NCBI GenBank assembly: GCA_964563495.1
Contig: CAZLYK010000200.1
Span: 1-7,756 of the forward strand
Reading direction: 5' to 3'
Source of the DNA: CAZLYK01 sp964563495
GTDB taxonomy: Bacteria; Acidobacteriota; Blastocatellia; RBC074
Length of the DNA stretch: 7,756 nt
Under the pieces are notes generated by a model that saw only the letters and a program-made list of their open reading frames with translations, made no database searches and was not told the origin of the DNA. Of this stretch, positions 1-6,200 are shown piece by piece. The first letter of the stretch is position 1, and every line of letters begins with the position of its first letter. Both the position numbers and the translations under genes were made by a program.

Positions 1-1
1 G

Positions 2-901
2 ATGATAATGCCATTTCAAAATCTGCTGATAGGTCTGTCTGGAAATGAGAAAGATGTCGAGCTGATTCGTTATGCCTCTGTCGTGACCGGGCACGTCCGG
101 CCGGGCAAGGTGGACTTCGTTCATGTGCTGGCGGCGGAAAGGCCCTCGGCCGTTCCGCCGCTATCCTACGACCAACGGATAGAGAGGATTCGCGGCGAGG
201 TGGCGGATCACTTCAAATCTTCCGGCGTCAAGCCGGAATGTCACGTCTTGCGCAACTCACCGGTTGACGGGTTGCTGGAATTCGCGGCCGTCAATGAAAC
301 CGATCTGATCCTGGTCGGACACGGCAAAAGCAGCAGGGGGATAATGGGGCGGCGCCTGGCCATGAAAGCGCCCTGCTCGGTTTGGATAAAACCGGAAAAT
401 GCGGCTCAAAAGATCGAGCGAATTCTGGTCCCGATAGATTTTTCGACTCCCTCCGCTGATGCCCTCGAGCTGGCAACGACCCTGGCAGCCATGGGGGGAA
501 CCAGACAGTGTTTGGCTCTGCACGTCTACTTCAATGACGCCCCGGTCTCATATGACGATTATGACGAGGTGATTCGCGGTAGGGAAGCGAGCGCGTTCGA
601 CCAATTTATCTCGCCGCTCAATCTTCACGGCATCGAGGTCAAACCGCTTTTCGAAGACTGCGCCAGTGTCGCCCACGCGATTGAACGTGTAGCCGATCGC
701 CATCAAATCGACCTGGTTGTCATGGGGACGCGCGGTCGCAGCCGGTCGGCGGCAGTCTTACTGGGCAGCGAAACAGAGCACGTGATAACGGAAAGCATAG
801 TGCCGGTCCTGGCGGTCAAACACTTCGGCGCCAGGTTAAATCTGCTGCAGGCCTTGCTGGATAAAAGATTCCTTCATCGCAGCGGCAATAAATATTCCTG
901 A
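2..901 (+). CDS. Universal stress protein with two tandem Usp domains
   Basis: Cytoplasmic UspA-superfamily protein of about 299 residues, twice the usual single-domain length, so two Usp domains in tandem. Domain 1 spans roughly residues 4-130 and domain 2 roughly 137-274. Domain 2 opens with ILVPIDFSTPS and carries a complete G-2x-G-9x-G-S nucleotide-binding signature (G242, G245, G255, S256), followed by the usual VPVLAVK strand. Domain 1 has a matching final strand (CSVWIKP), but its loop reads VGHGKSSRGIMG and lacks the G-9x-GS part, so it probably does not bind ATP in the classical way. A tail of about 25 residues follows domain 2. The start is uncertain: ATG codons lie at 2 and 8, and the second (MPFQNLLIGLSG) fits the family best. 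The window edge hides any ribosome binding site or upstream extension. Family members support stress survival; the specific role here is unknown. Confidence 0.9.
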   Translation: MIMPFQNLLIGLSGNEKDVELIRYASVVTGHVRPGKVDFVHVLAAERPSAVPPLSYDQRIERIRGEVADHFKSSGVKPECHVLRNSPVDGLLEFAAVNETDLILVGHGKSSRGIMGRRLAMKAPCSVWIKPENAAQKIERILVPIDFSTPSADALELATTLAAMGGTRQCLALHVYFNDAPVSYDDYDEVIRGREASAFDQFISPLNLHGIEVKPLFEDCASVAHAIERVADRHQIDLVVMGTRGRSRSAAVLLGSETEHVITESIVPVLAVKHFGARLNLLQALLDKRFLHRSGNKYS

Positions 902-907
902 AGGTGA

Positions 908-945
908 AGTCAAGATCCCCGCCGCAAGCGGCGGGGATCTTGACT
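908..945. terminator. Perfect inverted repeat between convergent genes, probable bidirectional terminator
   Basis: The arms at 908-925 and 928-945 are exact reverse complements (18 nt each) separated by AA. In RNA this gives a stem of about 17 bp closed by a CAAG loop, with a CCCCGCCG/CGGCGGGG core. It starts 6 nt after the Usp stop codon, and its right arm overlaps the first two bases of the lptFG stop codon (944-946, read on the - strand). Position and stability argue for a shared transcription terminator or 3'-end-protecting hairpin. No clear U-tract follows on either strand, so it is not a textbook intrinsic terminator. Confidence 0.75.
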
Positions 946-3334
946 AATTGCTGCGTCTACGGAAGTTGAGATACAGGGCGAGGGCGAGGAATAGAATCTG
1001 GGGTCCCCAGACGGATAACGAGACGGGCAGGCTGGACTGTTTGCCCGCCGCTTCAAAAATAGTCATGAGCAGCCAGAAGATCAGGCCGATGCCGACGCCG
1101 ATCGCGACGCTGATCAACGTGCTCGATCGACGAGCTCGCCGGGCCATTGCAAACGGGACGGCGAGCAGGGAGAGAGTCAGGCAGGAGAAGGGAAAGGCTA
1201 TCCGTTTTCTGAAATCCAGCTGCAGTTCTGTCGTCGCGACGCCTATGCTCTTTAACTGGCTGATATATTCGCTCAGGTCCTCGGCGCTCATCTTGCTCGA
1301 CTCGTTGACCGTTCGTTTGAATAGGCCGGCTCCGTCCTCGATCCGTATCGGGTCGCTCTCACTATGCAGCGGCAGTCGTTCTATCGTCAAATCGGGTTTG
1401 ATCACGTCCGACCAGCCCGCTTGAACTTTCCAGGCAAAATCCGAGATCTGTCGGGCCTGATTGAAGTGAGAGGCTTTTTCGAGCGTCCCCTTGTTCGGCG
1501 AGAGGCGATAGATAGAGGCGTTGAGCAGGCTGTTATCGGGGTCGATTCGCTGGTAGCTGTAAATGGTGTTGTTCTTGCCGTAGACCCATTTCTTGCCGAA
1601 GGCGATGGTCGTCTGTTCCAGCTGCCGGCCCTTGATCCGGTGATACCTGACATCCTGCTCACGATTGGTGTGCGGCAGTATGTAATCCGAGACCAGCCAC
1701 AGTCCGACTCCGAGCAAAAGGGAGGCCGCCATGATCGCCGCTGTGATCCTGGACTTGCTCAGGCCGGCGCTGTAGATCGTGACAAATTGATTGGTTCGCA
1801 AGAGTACGCTGCATCCGGTCATGACCGCCACAAGCAGGGCAAAAGGCGAAACGTAGTAAGCGAACTGCGGCGCCAGATAGGCCAGATAAATTGCTGCGTA
1901 TCCGACGCCTGATCCGCTCCTGGCCATTGCCGGAATCAGATCGAAGAGCGTAAAAATGATCGAGGTCATGACCAGAGCCGAGAGCGCGAGCAGGTAATAT
2001 TTGGCTATCTCACTGACAATCAGGTAATTGATCAGGTTGACCAGGTTGATCAGGCCAAAACGCGGGGGCCCGGATCCCGCCGCAGCGGATCCATCGCTCT
2101 GACCGAGAGACCTGAAAAAGTTGTTGACTCCGGTCGACGGCGCCAACCCTCTCAGAGCAGGGAAGAGCGGAAACGACATCAACTGCCTGCTCGTCACGAA
2201 CGATTTGATGATGTAGGCGCCGAGGAGCATGTTTGATAGCCATACTCCCAGCCAGACGGGGATTTTTCCCGACTGAGCCAGGTTCTGGCCCGAGACCAGC
2301 ACCAGGTAGAAGCCCATGGCGATAAACAGGATCGCCACCACCGTGCGCGGGCGGGTAGAGAATCTACGGCCGCGCATGGCCACGATAAATGTCACACAGG
2401 TGAGCGTCAGGCAGGCGAAGGGAAAGGCGAAACGTTTATGCCATTCGACTCTGGCGCGCAGCCTCTCCCTGGGCGAGGGTGCGGTCCTGATCGCCCAGCC
2501 GACCTCGCCTATAGTCATCTCGGAGAGCGCGGCCGGGGCATCCCGTTCCTCTTCGGGCACATCCTTCTCGGTCAACTTGATCGAGAGTTTTTCAAAGACG
2601 GAGGCCGCCTGAGAACCGACCTTCTCGGCGACTGGCTTTGTATCCTTCAGATTGCTCAGCCGGTCCTCCATTGACAGACCGCTGTATAGCTGCGCCTCCA
2701 ACGCCATCCGCGGTGTGGTCATAATCCGGAGTTGGCCTCTCTCCGAAGTGAGCAGGCGATAAATCCCGCGACCCTGGTCCTGCTGTACGATAAAGACCCC
2801 AAGCCAATCACCGGTCGCGGGATCCACGTCCTGCACATATAACAACACATCGGGGAAGGACGTGATAAACATATGCGGCCGTATCTGCGTGCTCGCTTCC
2901 TGCAGCAGCACACGGGCGCGCATGGATTTCAACTGCTTGAGCGCCCGCGGCGCTATCTCTGCGGAAAGGTACGATGTCAAGACTGTTCCGATCAGCCCGT
3001 ACAGGATAAACGGAAGCGCCAGGCTCAACCGGCTCACCCCTAGCGATTGCGCGGCAGTCAGTTCGCTGTCGGCCGAAAGACGGCTGCACGCAATCACCGT
3101 CCCCAATAACAACGAGACCGGCAGGGTAATGATCACTATCCCAGGTATCAGACTCAGGACAAATGTCAGTGTCATCTTCGATGACGCCTGAAATGATAAG
3201 ACGATGTTCGAATATTTGCCGATCTGCTGCACAAAGACCAGCGTCGTCAGGATTAGAAAGGAGAGGGAAATGAAGGGAAAGGCTTCCTTTAAAATCGACC
3301 GGGATAGCCTCCACGGTTTGCGTCGCTTGACCAT
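944..3334 (-). CDS. lptFG: LptF-LptG fusion: LPS-export ABC transporter permease (YjgP/YjgQ family)
   Basis: Inner-membrane permease of the Lpt machine, which with an LptB ATPase extracts lipopolysaccharide and passes it to LptC/LptA. At 796 residues it is about twice the usual 350-400, because two YjgP/YjgQ units are joined. The N-terminal half (about 1-385) has hydrophobic helices near 18-36, 56-84, 104-124, then a periplasmic beta-rich region (about 130-295), then helices near 302-320, 331-348 and 360-378. After a linker (about 385-430, Ser/Gly/Ala-rich), the second half repeats this: helices near 447-465, 478-512, 530-550, a periplasmic region (about 555-705), then helices near 711-730, 738-760 and 773-790. 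HKRFAFPFACLTL (299-311) and RKRIAFPFSCLTL (709-721) mark the internal repeat. RLSADSELTAAQSLGVS in the first half is the typical cytoplasmic segment. I judge the first half LptF-like and the second LptG-like. ATG start; no clear Shine-Dalgarno. It begins 37 nt after the ImmA-like gene on the same strand. Confidence 0.9.
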   Translation of the reverse strand: MVKRRKPWRLSRSILKEAFPFISLSFLILTTLVFVQQIGKYSNIVLSFQASSKMTLTFVLSLIPGIVIITLPVSLLLGTVIACSRLSADSELTAAQSLGVSRLSLALPFILYGLIGTVLTSYLSAEIAPRALKQLKSMRARVLLQEASTQIRPHMFITSFPDVLLYVQDVDPATGDWLGVFIVQQDQGRGIYRLLTSERGQLRIMTTPRMALEAQLYSGLSMEDRLSNLKDTKPVAEKVGSQAASVFEKLSIKLTEKDVPEEERDAPAALSEMTIGEVGWAIRTAPSPRERLRARVEWHKRFAFPFACLTLTCVTFIVAMRGRRFSTRPRTVVAILFIAMGFYLVLVSGQNLAQSGKIPVWLGVWLSNMLLGAYIIKSFVTSRQLMSFPLFPALRGLAPSTGVNNFFRSLGQSDGSAAAGSGPPRFGLINLVNLINYLIVSEIAKYYLLALSALVMTSIIFTLFDLIPAMARSGSGVGYAAIYLAYLAPQFAYYVSPFALLVAVMTGCSVLLRTNQFVTIYSAGLSKSRITAAIMAASLLLGVGLWLVSDYILPHTNREQDVRYHRIKGRQLEQTTIAFGKKWVYGKNNTIYSYQRIDPDNSLLNASIYRLSPNKGTLEKASHFNQARQISDFAWKVQAGWSDVIKPDLTIERLPLHSESDPIRIEDGAGLFKRTVNESSKMSAEDLSEYISQLKSIGVATTELQLDFRKRIAFPFSCLTLSLLAVPFAMARRARRSSTLISVAIGVGIGLIFWLLMTIFEAAGKQSSLPVSLSVWGPQILFLALALYLNFRRRSN

Positions 3335-3371
3335 TATTAATAGATATACCCAGTGCGTCTGATAATGGATC

Positions 3372-3944
3372 TTATGTTATTGGTGTAATCTTCCAAAGCG
3401 CCAGGATTCGCATGCGATATTCAACCAGCGACCTGGTCACACCGAAATGCCTGGCGATGGTGTTAACGGTCTGTTTATTTCTCAAAAATTGATCGAGCGC
3501 GCGGTATGGTGCAAGTGCCGCAGCTCCGACGCCGTAGGCTTCATCTTCTATATCTTTGTGATAGCTGCGGCCGTGTCCGTGACCATAGATAGTAGACGGT
3601 TCGTGGCCGAGCAAAGTATGGCATATCTCTTCCATCAAGGTTGCGGCCTGTCGTCCGCGGCTTTGGCGGTCGTTGATCACCACCAATCGTGTACCATCGG
3701 CCAGCAGATTGGTGACTCCGCCGGACCAATCTGTCGCGCCGGTCAGACGCTCACGCGCATTTTCGGACAAACCCTCGATCATGGACGGGCTGATTACCCT
3801 CAATTTCAGTGTCTGAGCGAGCGCGAACGGATCCAGTCGCTCGAAGACTTCGATCCCGGCGAACTGCCTGATTTGCAGAGCCTTTCTCTCATATTCACGC
3901 CATTTTTGGCCCACCGGCGGTAGCCAATCGGTCTCTATAGCCAT
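3372..3944 (-). CDS. ImmA/IrrE-family (COG2856) protein with altered HExxH motif
   Basis: 190-residue protein of the ImmA/IrrE fold. Members of this family are zinc peptidases that cleave a partner XRE repressor, as ImmA cleaves ImmR and IrrE cleaves DdrO. Supporting features: a segment ending in LVVINDRQSRGRQAATLMEE before the active-site helix, EEICHTLLGH at 105-114, IEDEAYGVGAAALAP at 132-146 (the usual third-ligand helix and 'ALLMP'-type ending), and a C-terminal helix-turn-helix-like segment, IARHFGVTRSLVEYRM (163-178). The first histidine of HExxH is replaced by Glu105; Glu106 and His109 remain. Either zinc is bound differently or the protein is no longer a classical peptidase. A His-rich loop (H122, H124, H129) lies close by. 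ATG start at 3944; the leader is AT-rich with no strong ribosome binding site. It lies 29 nt downstream of the XRE gene, the standard arrangement for such pairs. Confidence 0.85.
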   Translation of the reverse strand: MAIETDWLPPVGQKWREYERKALQIRQFAGIEVFERLDPFALAQTLKLRVISPSMIEGLSENARERLTGATDWSGGVTNLLADGTRLVVINDRQSRGRQAATLMEEICHTLLGHEPSTIYGHGHGRSYHKDIEDEAYGVGAAALAPYRALDQFLRNKQTVNTIARHFGVTRSLVEYRMRILALWKITPIT

Positions 3945-3973
3945 ATTAATATTGCTCTCAGGCGGCCCACATT

Positions 3974-4408
3974 CTACTTCGGGCTGAATTGATGATATGC
4001 GACCCGGAACAGCTCGGAGAGCGCCCTGGCTGTTTCAGGTGTGAGATTAGGATCAGCGCGCAGGTGCGCCTCAACAATATCCGGGACAGATTCCTGTGGA
4101 AAATAGACGACCGGGTTCTCGGTTGCCCGGCCGGTCACGATTCGCTCCAGAGGAAGGTTGAGCCAGCGGGCGATGCGCGCGAGAGTGGGTGTATCGGGGA
4201 TCCCCGTGCCGTTCTCTATCCTGGACAAGGTAGAGGCGCTAACTTGGGTAATTTTGGCGACGGCCCTCAGAGATAGGCGCTCAGACTCGCGTTTGCGCTT
4301 GATATAGTGACCCAGCTCGGCCACGTTGACGACAAAATCGTCGCTCGCGCCCTGATGGTAGTGATCGCCGTTTTGGATTGATTCTGGTTCGGGTTTCATC
4401 TGCTTCAC
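3974..4408 (-). CDS. XRE-family HTH transcriptional regulator, partner of the ImmA/IrrE-like protein
   Basis: DNA-binding regulator of up to 144 residues. The Cro/C1-type helix-turn-helix covers about residues 31-91 (GHYIKRKRESERLSL, then VSASTLSRIENGTGIPD and LARIARWLNLPLERI). A proline-containing linker leads to a C-terminal segment, VPDIVEAHLRADPNLTPE (108-125), and an alpha-helical end. From memory, this tail type is common among XRE proteins encoded beside ImmA/IrrE proteins. The ORF opens with GTG at 4408, but an ATG at 4399 (MKPEPES) is an equally plausible start; neither has a strong ribosome binding site, GAAG sitting only 3 nt before the ATG. It is the first gene of a probable - strand unit and divergent from the ECF sigma operon, so it likely acts on the intervening control region. 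Its signal and targets are unknown. Confidence 0.88.
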   Translation of the reverse strand: MKQMKPEPESIQNGDHYHQGASDDFVVNVAELGHYIKRKRESERLSLRAVAKITQVSASTLSRIENGTGIPDTPTLARIARWLNLPLERIVTGRATENPVVYFPQESVPDIVEAHLRADPNLTPETARALSELFRVAYHQFSPK

Positions 4409-4462
4409 GAAGTTATGCTGAATCTGGAAAGCTCTTGTTCGGTTAAACCGTTCGGCTCTTCC

Positions 4463-4500
4463 ATGACAGCCGGTTTATAGCGTAAACTTTGGCTGTACAT
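4463..4500. repeat. Long interrupted dyad, operator candidate
   Basis: The arms read ATG-ACAGCC-g-GTTTA on the left and TAAAC-ttt-GGCTGT-a-CAT on the right, around a 5-nt centre (TAGCG, 4478-4482). The core pairs are GTTTA 4473-4477 with TAAAC 4483-4487, and ACAGCC 4466-4471 with GGCTGT 4491-4496. Spacing between the two blocks is asymmetric (1 versus 3 nt). It could be a protein-binding site or a hairpin in a leader transcript. Confidence 0.45.
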
Positions 4501-4511
4501 TAACATAGTAG

Positions 4512-4529
4512 ATCTTGCAAGAGCAAGAT
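4512..4529. repeat. 18-bp inverted repeat, operator candidate upstream of the sigma gene
   Basis: Perfect 7-bp arms ATCTTGC and GCAAGAT separated by AAGA. The size (18 bp, 4-nt spacer) fits a dimeric helix-turn-helix operator. It lies 59 nt upstream of the first ATG of the sigma gene, a natural place for a promoter or operator. Confidence 0.45.
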
Positions 4530-4587
4530 ATTGTTTCGACGCCGGGACAAACAGAATCAAAAAGCCGTAGATGGCATCCTCTAAAAA

Positions 4588-5316
4588 ATGATCAAAAGCG
4601 CGACATTAACCGATTCGACAGCAGCGGGTGCCTCGCTGGAGGGGCGGATGGGGGATCAGCCGGAGGAGCAGTTCCCTGCTCCTCCGGCCTATTCGGAGAT
4701 GTCTGATGACGGGTTGATAGAGTTGACGCTCAGGGGCGAGGAGGCGGCATATGAGGTTCTGGTGACACGACACAACCGTCGAGTCTTCTCGATCGCGCGC
4801 CATTTCTTTCGCAGCCCGGAGACTGTCGAGGATATCGTCCAGGAGACCTTTGCCAAGGCCTTCTTTTCGCTCTCCAGCTATCGCCATGGCGCGTCTTTTG
4901 AACAATGGCTGGCCAGGATAGCCGTCAATAACTGCTATGACGAGCTGCGGCGCCGCAAGAAGCGCGGTGAGTCGCTGATCACCGAGCTGACCGAGGACGA
5001 TCAGTCATGGCTCGAAACCAGGCTCGCCGGCCCCGCCTTCCAGATACATTTTAACGAGGCCGAACGCATTCGCGCGGCCGAGATCGCCTCCAAGCTGCTC
5101 GAAAAGCTCTCGGTCGAAGACCGCATGGTCCTGATACTGCTGCACGGCGAGGACAATTCGGTCAAAGAGATTTCGCGTATGCTCGGGTGGTCTGAAGCCA
5201 AAGTGAAGATACGCGCCTTCCGCGCCCGCCACGCCATGCGCCGGGCCTTGACCAGATTGAATCTGACGGAACAACGCATATCTCATGCGGAACAAGCCGA
5301 ACAAGCTGAGGGTTAG
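4588..5316 (+). CDS. RNA polymerase ECF (sigma-70 group 4) sigma factor
   Basis: Alternative sigma factor that would direct RNA polymerase to a stress regulon. Region 2 spans about residues 40-127: GLIELTLRGEEAAYEVLVTRH, the -10-recognition part EDIVQETFAKAF, and SFEQWLARIAVNNCYDELRRRKKR. A linker of about 45 residues follows, then region 4 at about 170-222 (LEKLSVEDRMVLILLHGEDNS, then the helix-turn-helix VKEISRMLGWSEAKVKIRAFRAR). There is no region 3. The start is ambiguous: the first ATG (4588) has no ribosome binding site; ATG 4648 (residue 21) has GGAGGGG only 3 nt away; ATG 4699 (residue 38, MSDDG) sits right where the family homology begins. The 37 residues before MSDDG are low in structure. 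The tail has a short HAEQAEQAEG repeat. First gene of a four-gene operon; the anti-sigma start lies 4 nt after the stop. Confidence 0.92.
   Translation: MIKSATLTDSTAAGASLEGRMGDQPEEQFPAPPAYSEMSDDGLIELTLRGEEAAYEVLVTRHNRRVFSIARHFFRSPETVEDIVQETFAKAFFSLSSYRHGASFEQWLARIAVNNCYDELRRRKKRGESLITELTEDDQSWLETRLAGPAFQIHFNEAERIRAAEIASKLLEKLSVEDRMVLILLHGEDNSVKEISRMLGWSEAKVKIRAFRARHAMRRALTRLNLTEQRISHAEQAEQAEG
4660..4687 (+). repeat. Perfect 11-bp hairpin at the start of the sigma gene
   Basis: CCGGAGGAGCA (4660-4670) and TGCTCCTCCGG (4677-4687) are exact reverse complements around a 6-nt loop, GTTCCC. The GC-rich stem hides a GGAGGAG sequence that resembles a ribosome binding site. If translation starts at 4699 the hairpin lies in the leader, ending 11 nt before the ATG. 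If it starts at 4588 or 4648 the hairpin is within codons. No U-tract follows, so it is not an intrinsic terminator. Confidence 0.6.
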
Positions 5317-5320
5317 TCAC

Positions 5321-5821
5321 ATGAATTGCCGGGAAGTGAGAAGAAGTTATCGAACTGAAGCGCTGCCGGCCACGGGTCAAAGCAGCCTGATCAAGCTCGT
5401 CAGTGAGCACGCCGAAGAATGCCGCGGATGCCGCGATTTCCTGATCGTCGAAAATCTGACCCACGCGCTGCTTACCGCCTCCGAGGCTCCCCCCCTGGAG
5501 CGAGGCGCAGACGCCGGACCGGATAATCCATACTTGATGACACGGATCAGATCGCGGATACGCGAATTGAGCGAGCAGGGCGCCAACTCATGGGAAGCGT
5601 CGATTCTGGGGTTGCGCGGCTGGTTGATCGGGTTTGGCGCCGTCGCCGTGCTGCTCCTCTCCATGATGAGCGTAGAGTGGCCGTTTAACGGCGCGACCGT
5701 AGATTCCTACCCTGAACCGGAGTTGAGCTCACTGAGCAATATCGGCGAGGATTTCATGAGCGGCAGCGCCAAGACGCCCGAGCCCAACGATCAAGAGGCA
5801 GACGATGATTCTGACAAATAA
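5321..5821 (+). CDS. Membrane-anchored zinc-finger anti-sigma factor
   Basis: 166-residue single-pass inner-membrane protein predicted to hold the upstream ECF sigma factor inactive. The cytoplasmic N-terminus has the ZAS-type ligand set: Cys3, then His30-x3-Cys34-x2-Cys37 (SEHAEECRGC). A charged linker leads to one transmembrane helix at about 97-119 (GWLIGFGAVAVLLLSMMSV), then a periplasmic tail of about 47 residues rich in Pro, Glu, Asp and Ser. I chose the ATG at 5321 because GAGGG (5308-5312) lies 8 nt upstream and because it puts the ligand cysteine at residue 3, as is usual. An in-frame ATG at 5285 would run into the sigma gene and add 12 residues. Adjacency to the sigma gene (4 nt) strongly supports the role. 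Release could be by regulated proteolysis or by redox or metal effects on the zinc site; the sequence does not decide. Confidence 0.88.
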   Translation: MNCREVRRSYRTEALPATGQSSLIKLVSEHAEECRGCRDFLIVENLTHALLTASEAPPLERGADAGPDNPYLMTRIRSRIRELSEQGANSWEASILGLRGWLIGFGAVAVLLLSMMSVEWPFNGATVDSYPEPELSSLSNIGEDFMSGSAKTPEPNDQEADDDSDK

Positions 5822-6194
5822 GAGTAAGGCCCAATTGGTGATCATGACGACTTTTATCCTGGGCGTGATCGTGGGCGCTTCGAGCCAATATCTGCTGACC
5901 AGGCAGACGATCGTCCCGCAATCCTCTACCACGGAGCAGATGGTCAATGAGATGGCGCGCGAAGTCGATTTTGACGCAAATCAACGCTCGCAGGTAGACC
6001 GGATCATGGACGACACTCGCCGCCAGTACCAGGATCTGCGCAACCAGGTCCGCCCGCAATTCAACGCCATCCGCGACGCCTCGCGCCGGCGCATTCGTGA
6101 AATACTCAAGCCCGAACAGCAGGCGCGCTTTGATCGATGGATGCTTGGACAAGACGCCAAACGCGCCAGGGAGGAGGCCGCCAAGAATAAATAG
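5805..6194 (+). CDS. Small membrane-anchored Spy/CpxP/CnrX-like periplasmic helical protein
   Basis: 129 residues: a short cytoplasmic start, one N-terminal transmembrane helix at about 10-30 (LVIMTTFILGVIVGASSQYL), then an all-helical, highly charged periplasmic domain. FDANQRSQVDRIMDD (56-70) and LKPEQQARFDRWM (101-113) resemble the paired LTxxQ-type segments of Spy/CpxP and of periplasmic metal sensors such as CnrX. The spacing and the Arg/Gln/Asp-rich helix between them also fit. It contains no histidine and no cysteine, so classical metal binding as in CnrX is unlikely; a chaperone-like or envelope-stress-sensing role fits better. The start overlaps the end of the anti-sigma gene by 17 nt, with GAGG (5795-5798) 6 nt before the ATG, which implies translational coupling. 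It probably modulates the anti-sigma factor. That is inferred from operon position. Confidence 0.75.
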   Translation: MILTNKSKAQLVIMTTFILGVIVGASSQYLLTRQTIVPQSSTTEQMVNEMAREVDFDANQRSQVDRIMDDTRRQYQDLRNQVRPQFNAIRDASRRRIREILKPEQQARFDRWMLGQDAKRAREEAAKNK

Positions 6195-6200
6195 GAAATC

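Larger units (their letters stand above)
4409..4587. promoter_or_regulatory. Divergent control region between the XRE gene and the ECF sigma operon
   Basis: This 179-bp non-coding stretch must hold the promoters for both divergent units. It is locally more AT-rich than the genes around it. Three separate inverted repeats lie within 90 bp: CGGTT-a-AACCG at 4440-4450, a long interrupted dyad at 4463-4500, and ATCTTGC-aaga-GCAAGAT at 4512-4529. I could not pick out a -35/-10 pair with confidence on either strand. The three dyads differ in sequence, so they are not repeated copies of one operator. That the XRE regulator binds here is inferred from gene arrangement only. Confidence 0.55.

Noticed and set aside
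1364..1912. 182-residue open frame on the + strand inside lptFG
   Set aside because: It lies wholly antisense to a well-supported membrane permease, has no recognisable domain, and is the kind of long shadow frame common in GC-rich genes.
944..3334. Possibility that the LptF-LptG fusion is an assembly or frameshift artefact
   Set aside because: The frame is open without interruption for 796 codons, the linker has normal composition, and each half has a complete helix and periplasmic-domain layout.
3372..4408. XRE plus ImmA-like pair as a toxin-antitoxin system or prophage immunity module
   Set aside because: The second gene has an ImmA/IrrE fold with a C-terminal HTH-like segment rather than a toxin signature, and no integrase, phage gene or attachment repeat is visible. 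Not fully excluded.
4660..4687. Hairpin at the sigma gene start as an intrinsic terminator or attenuator
   Set aside because: No T-run follows the stem and the sigma homology begins immediately downstream.
4515..4706. 63-residue + strand open frame across the sigma leader
   Set aside because: It overlaps the candidate operator and the sigma start in another frame, has no ribosome binding site and no recognisable motif. A leader peptide cannot be excluded but is not supported.
5285..5320. Upstream ATG extending the anti-sigma protein by 12 residues
   Set aside because: The extension overlaps the sigma gene end. The ATG at 5321 has a well-placed GAGGG and gives the usual position of the first zinc-ligand cysteine.
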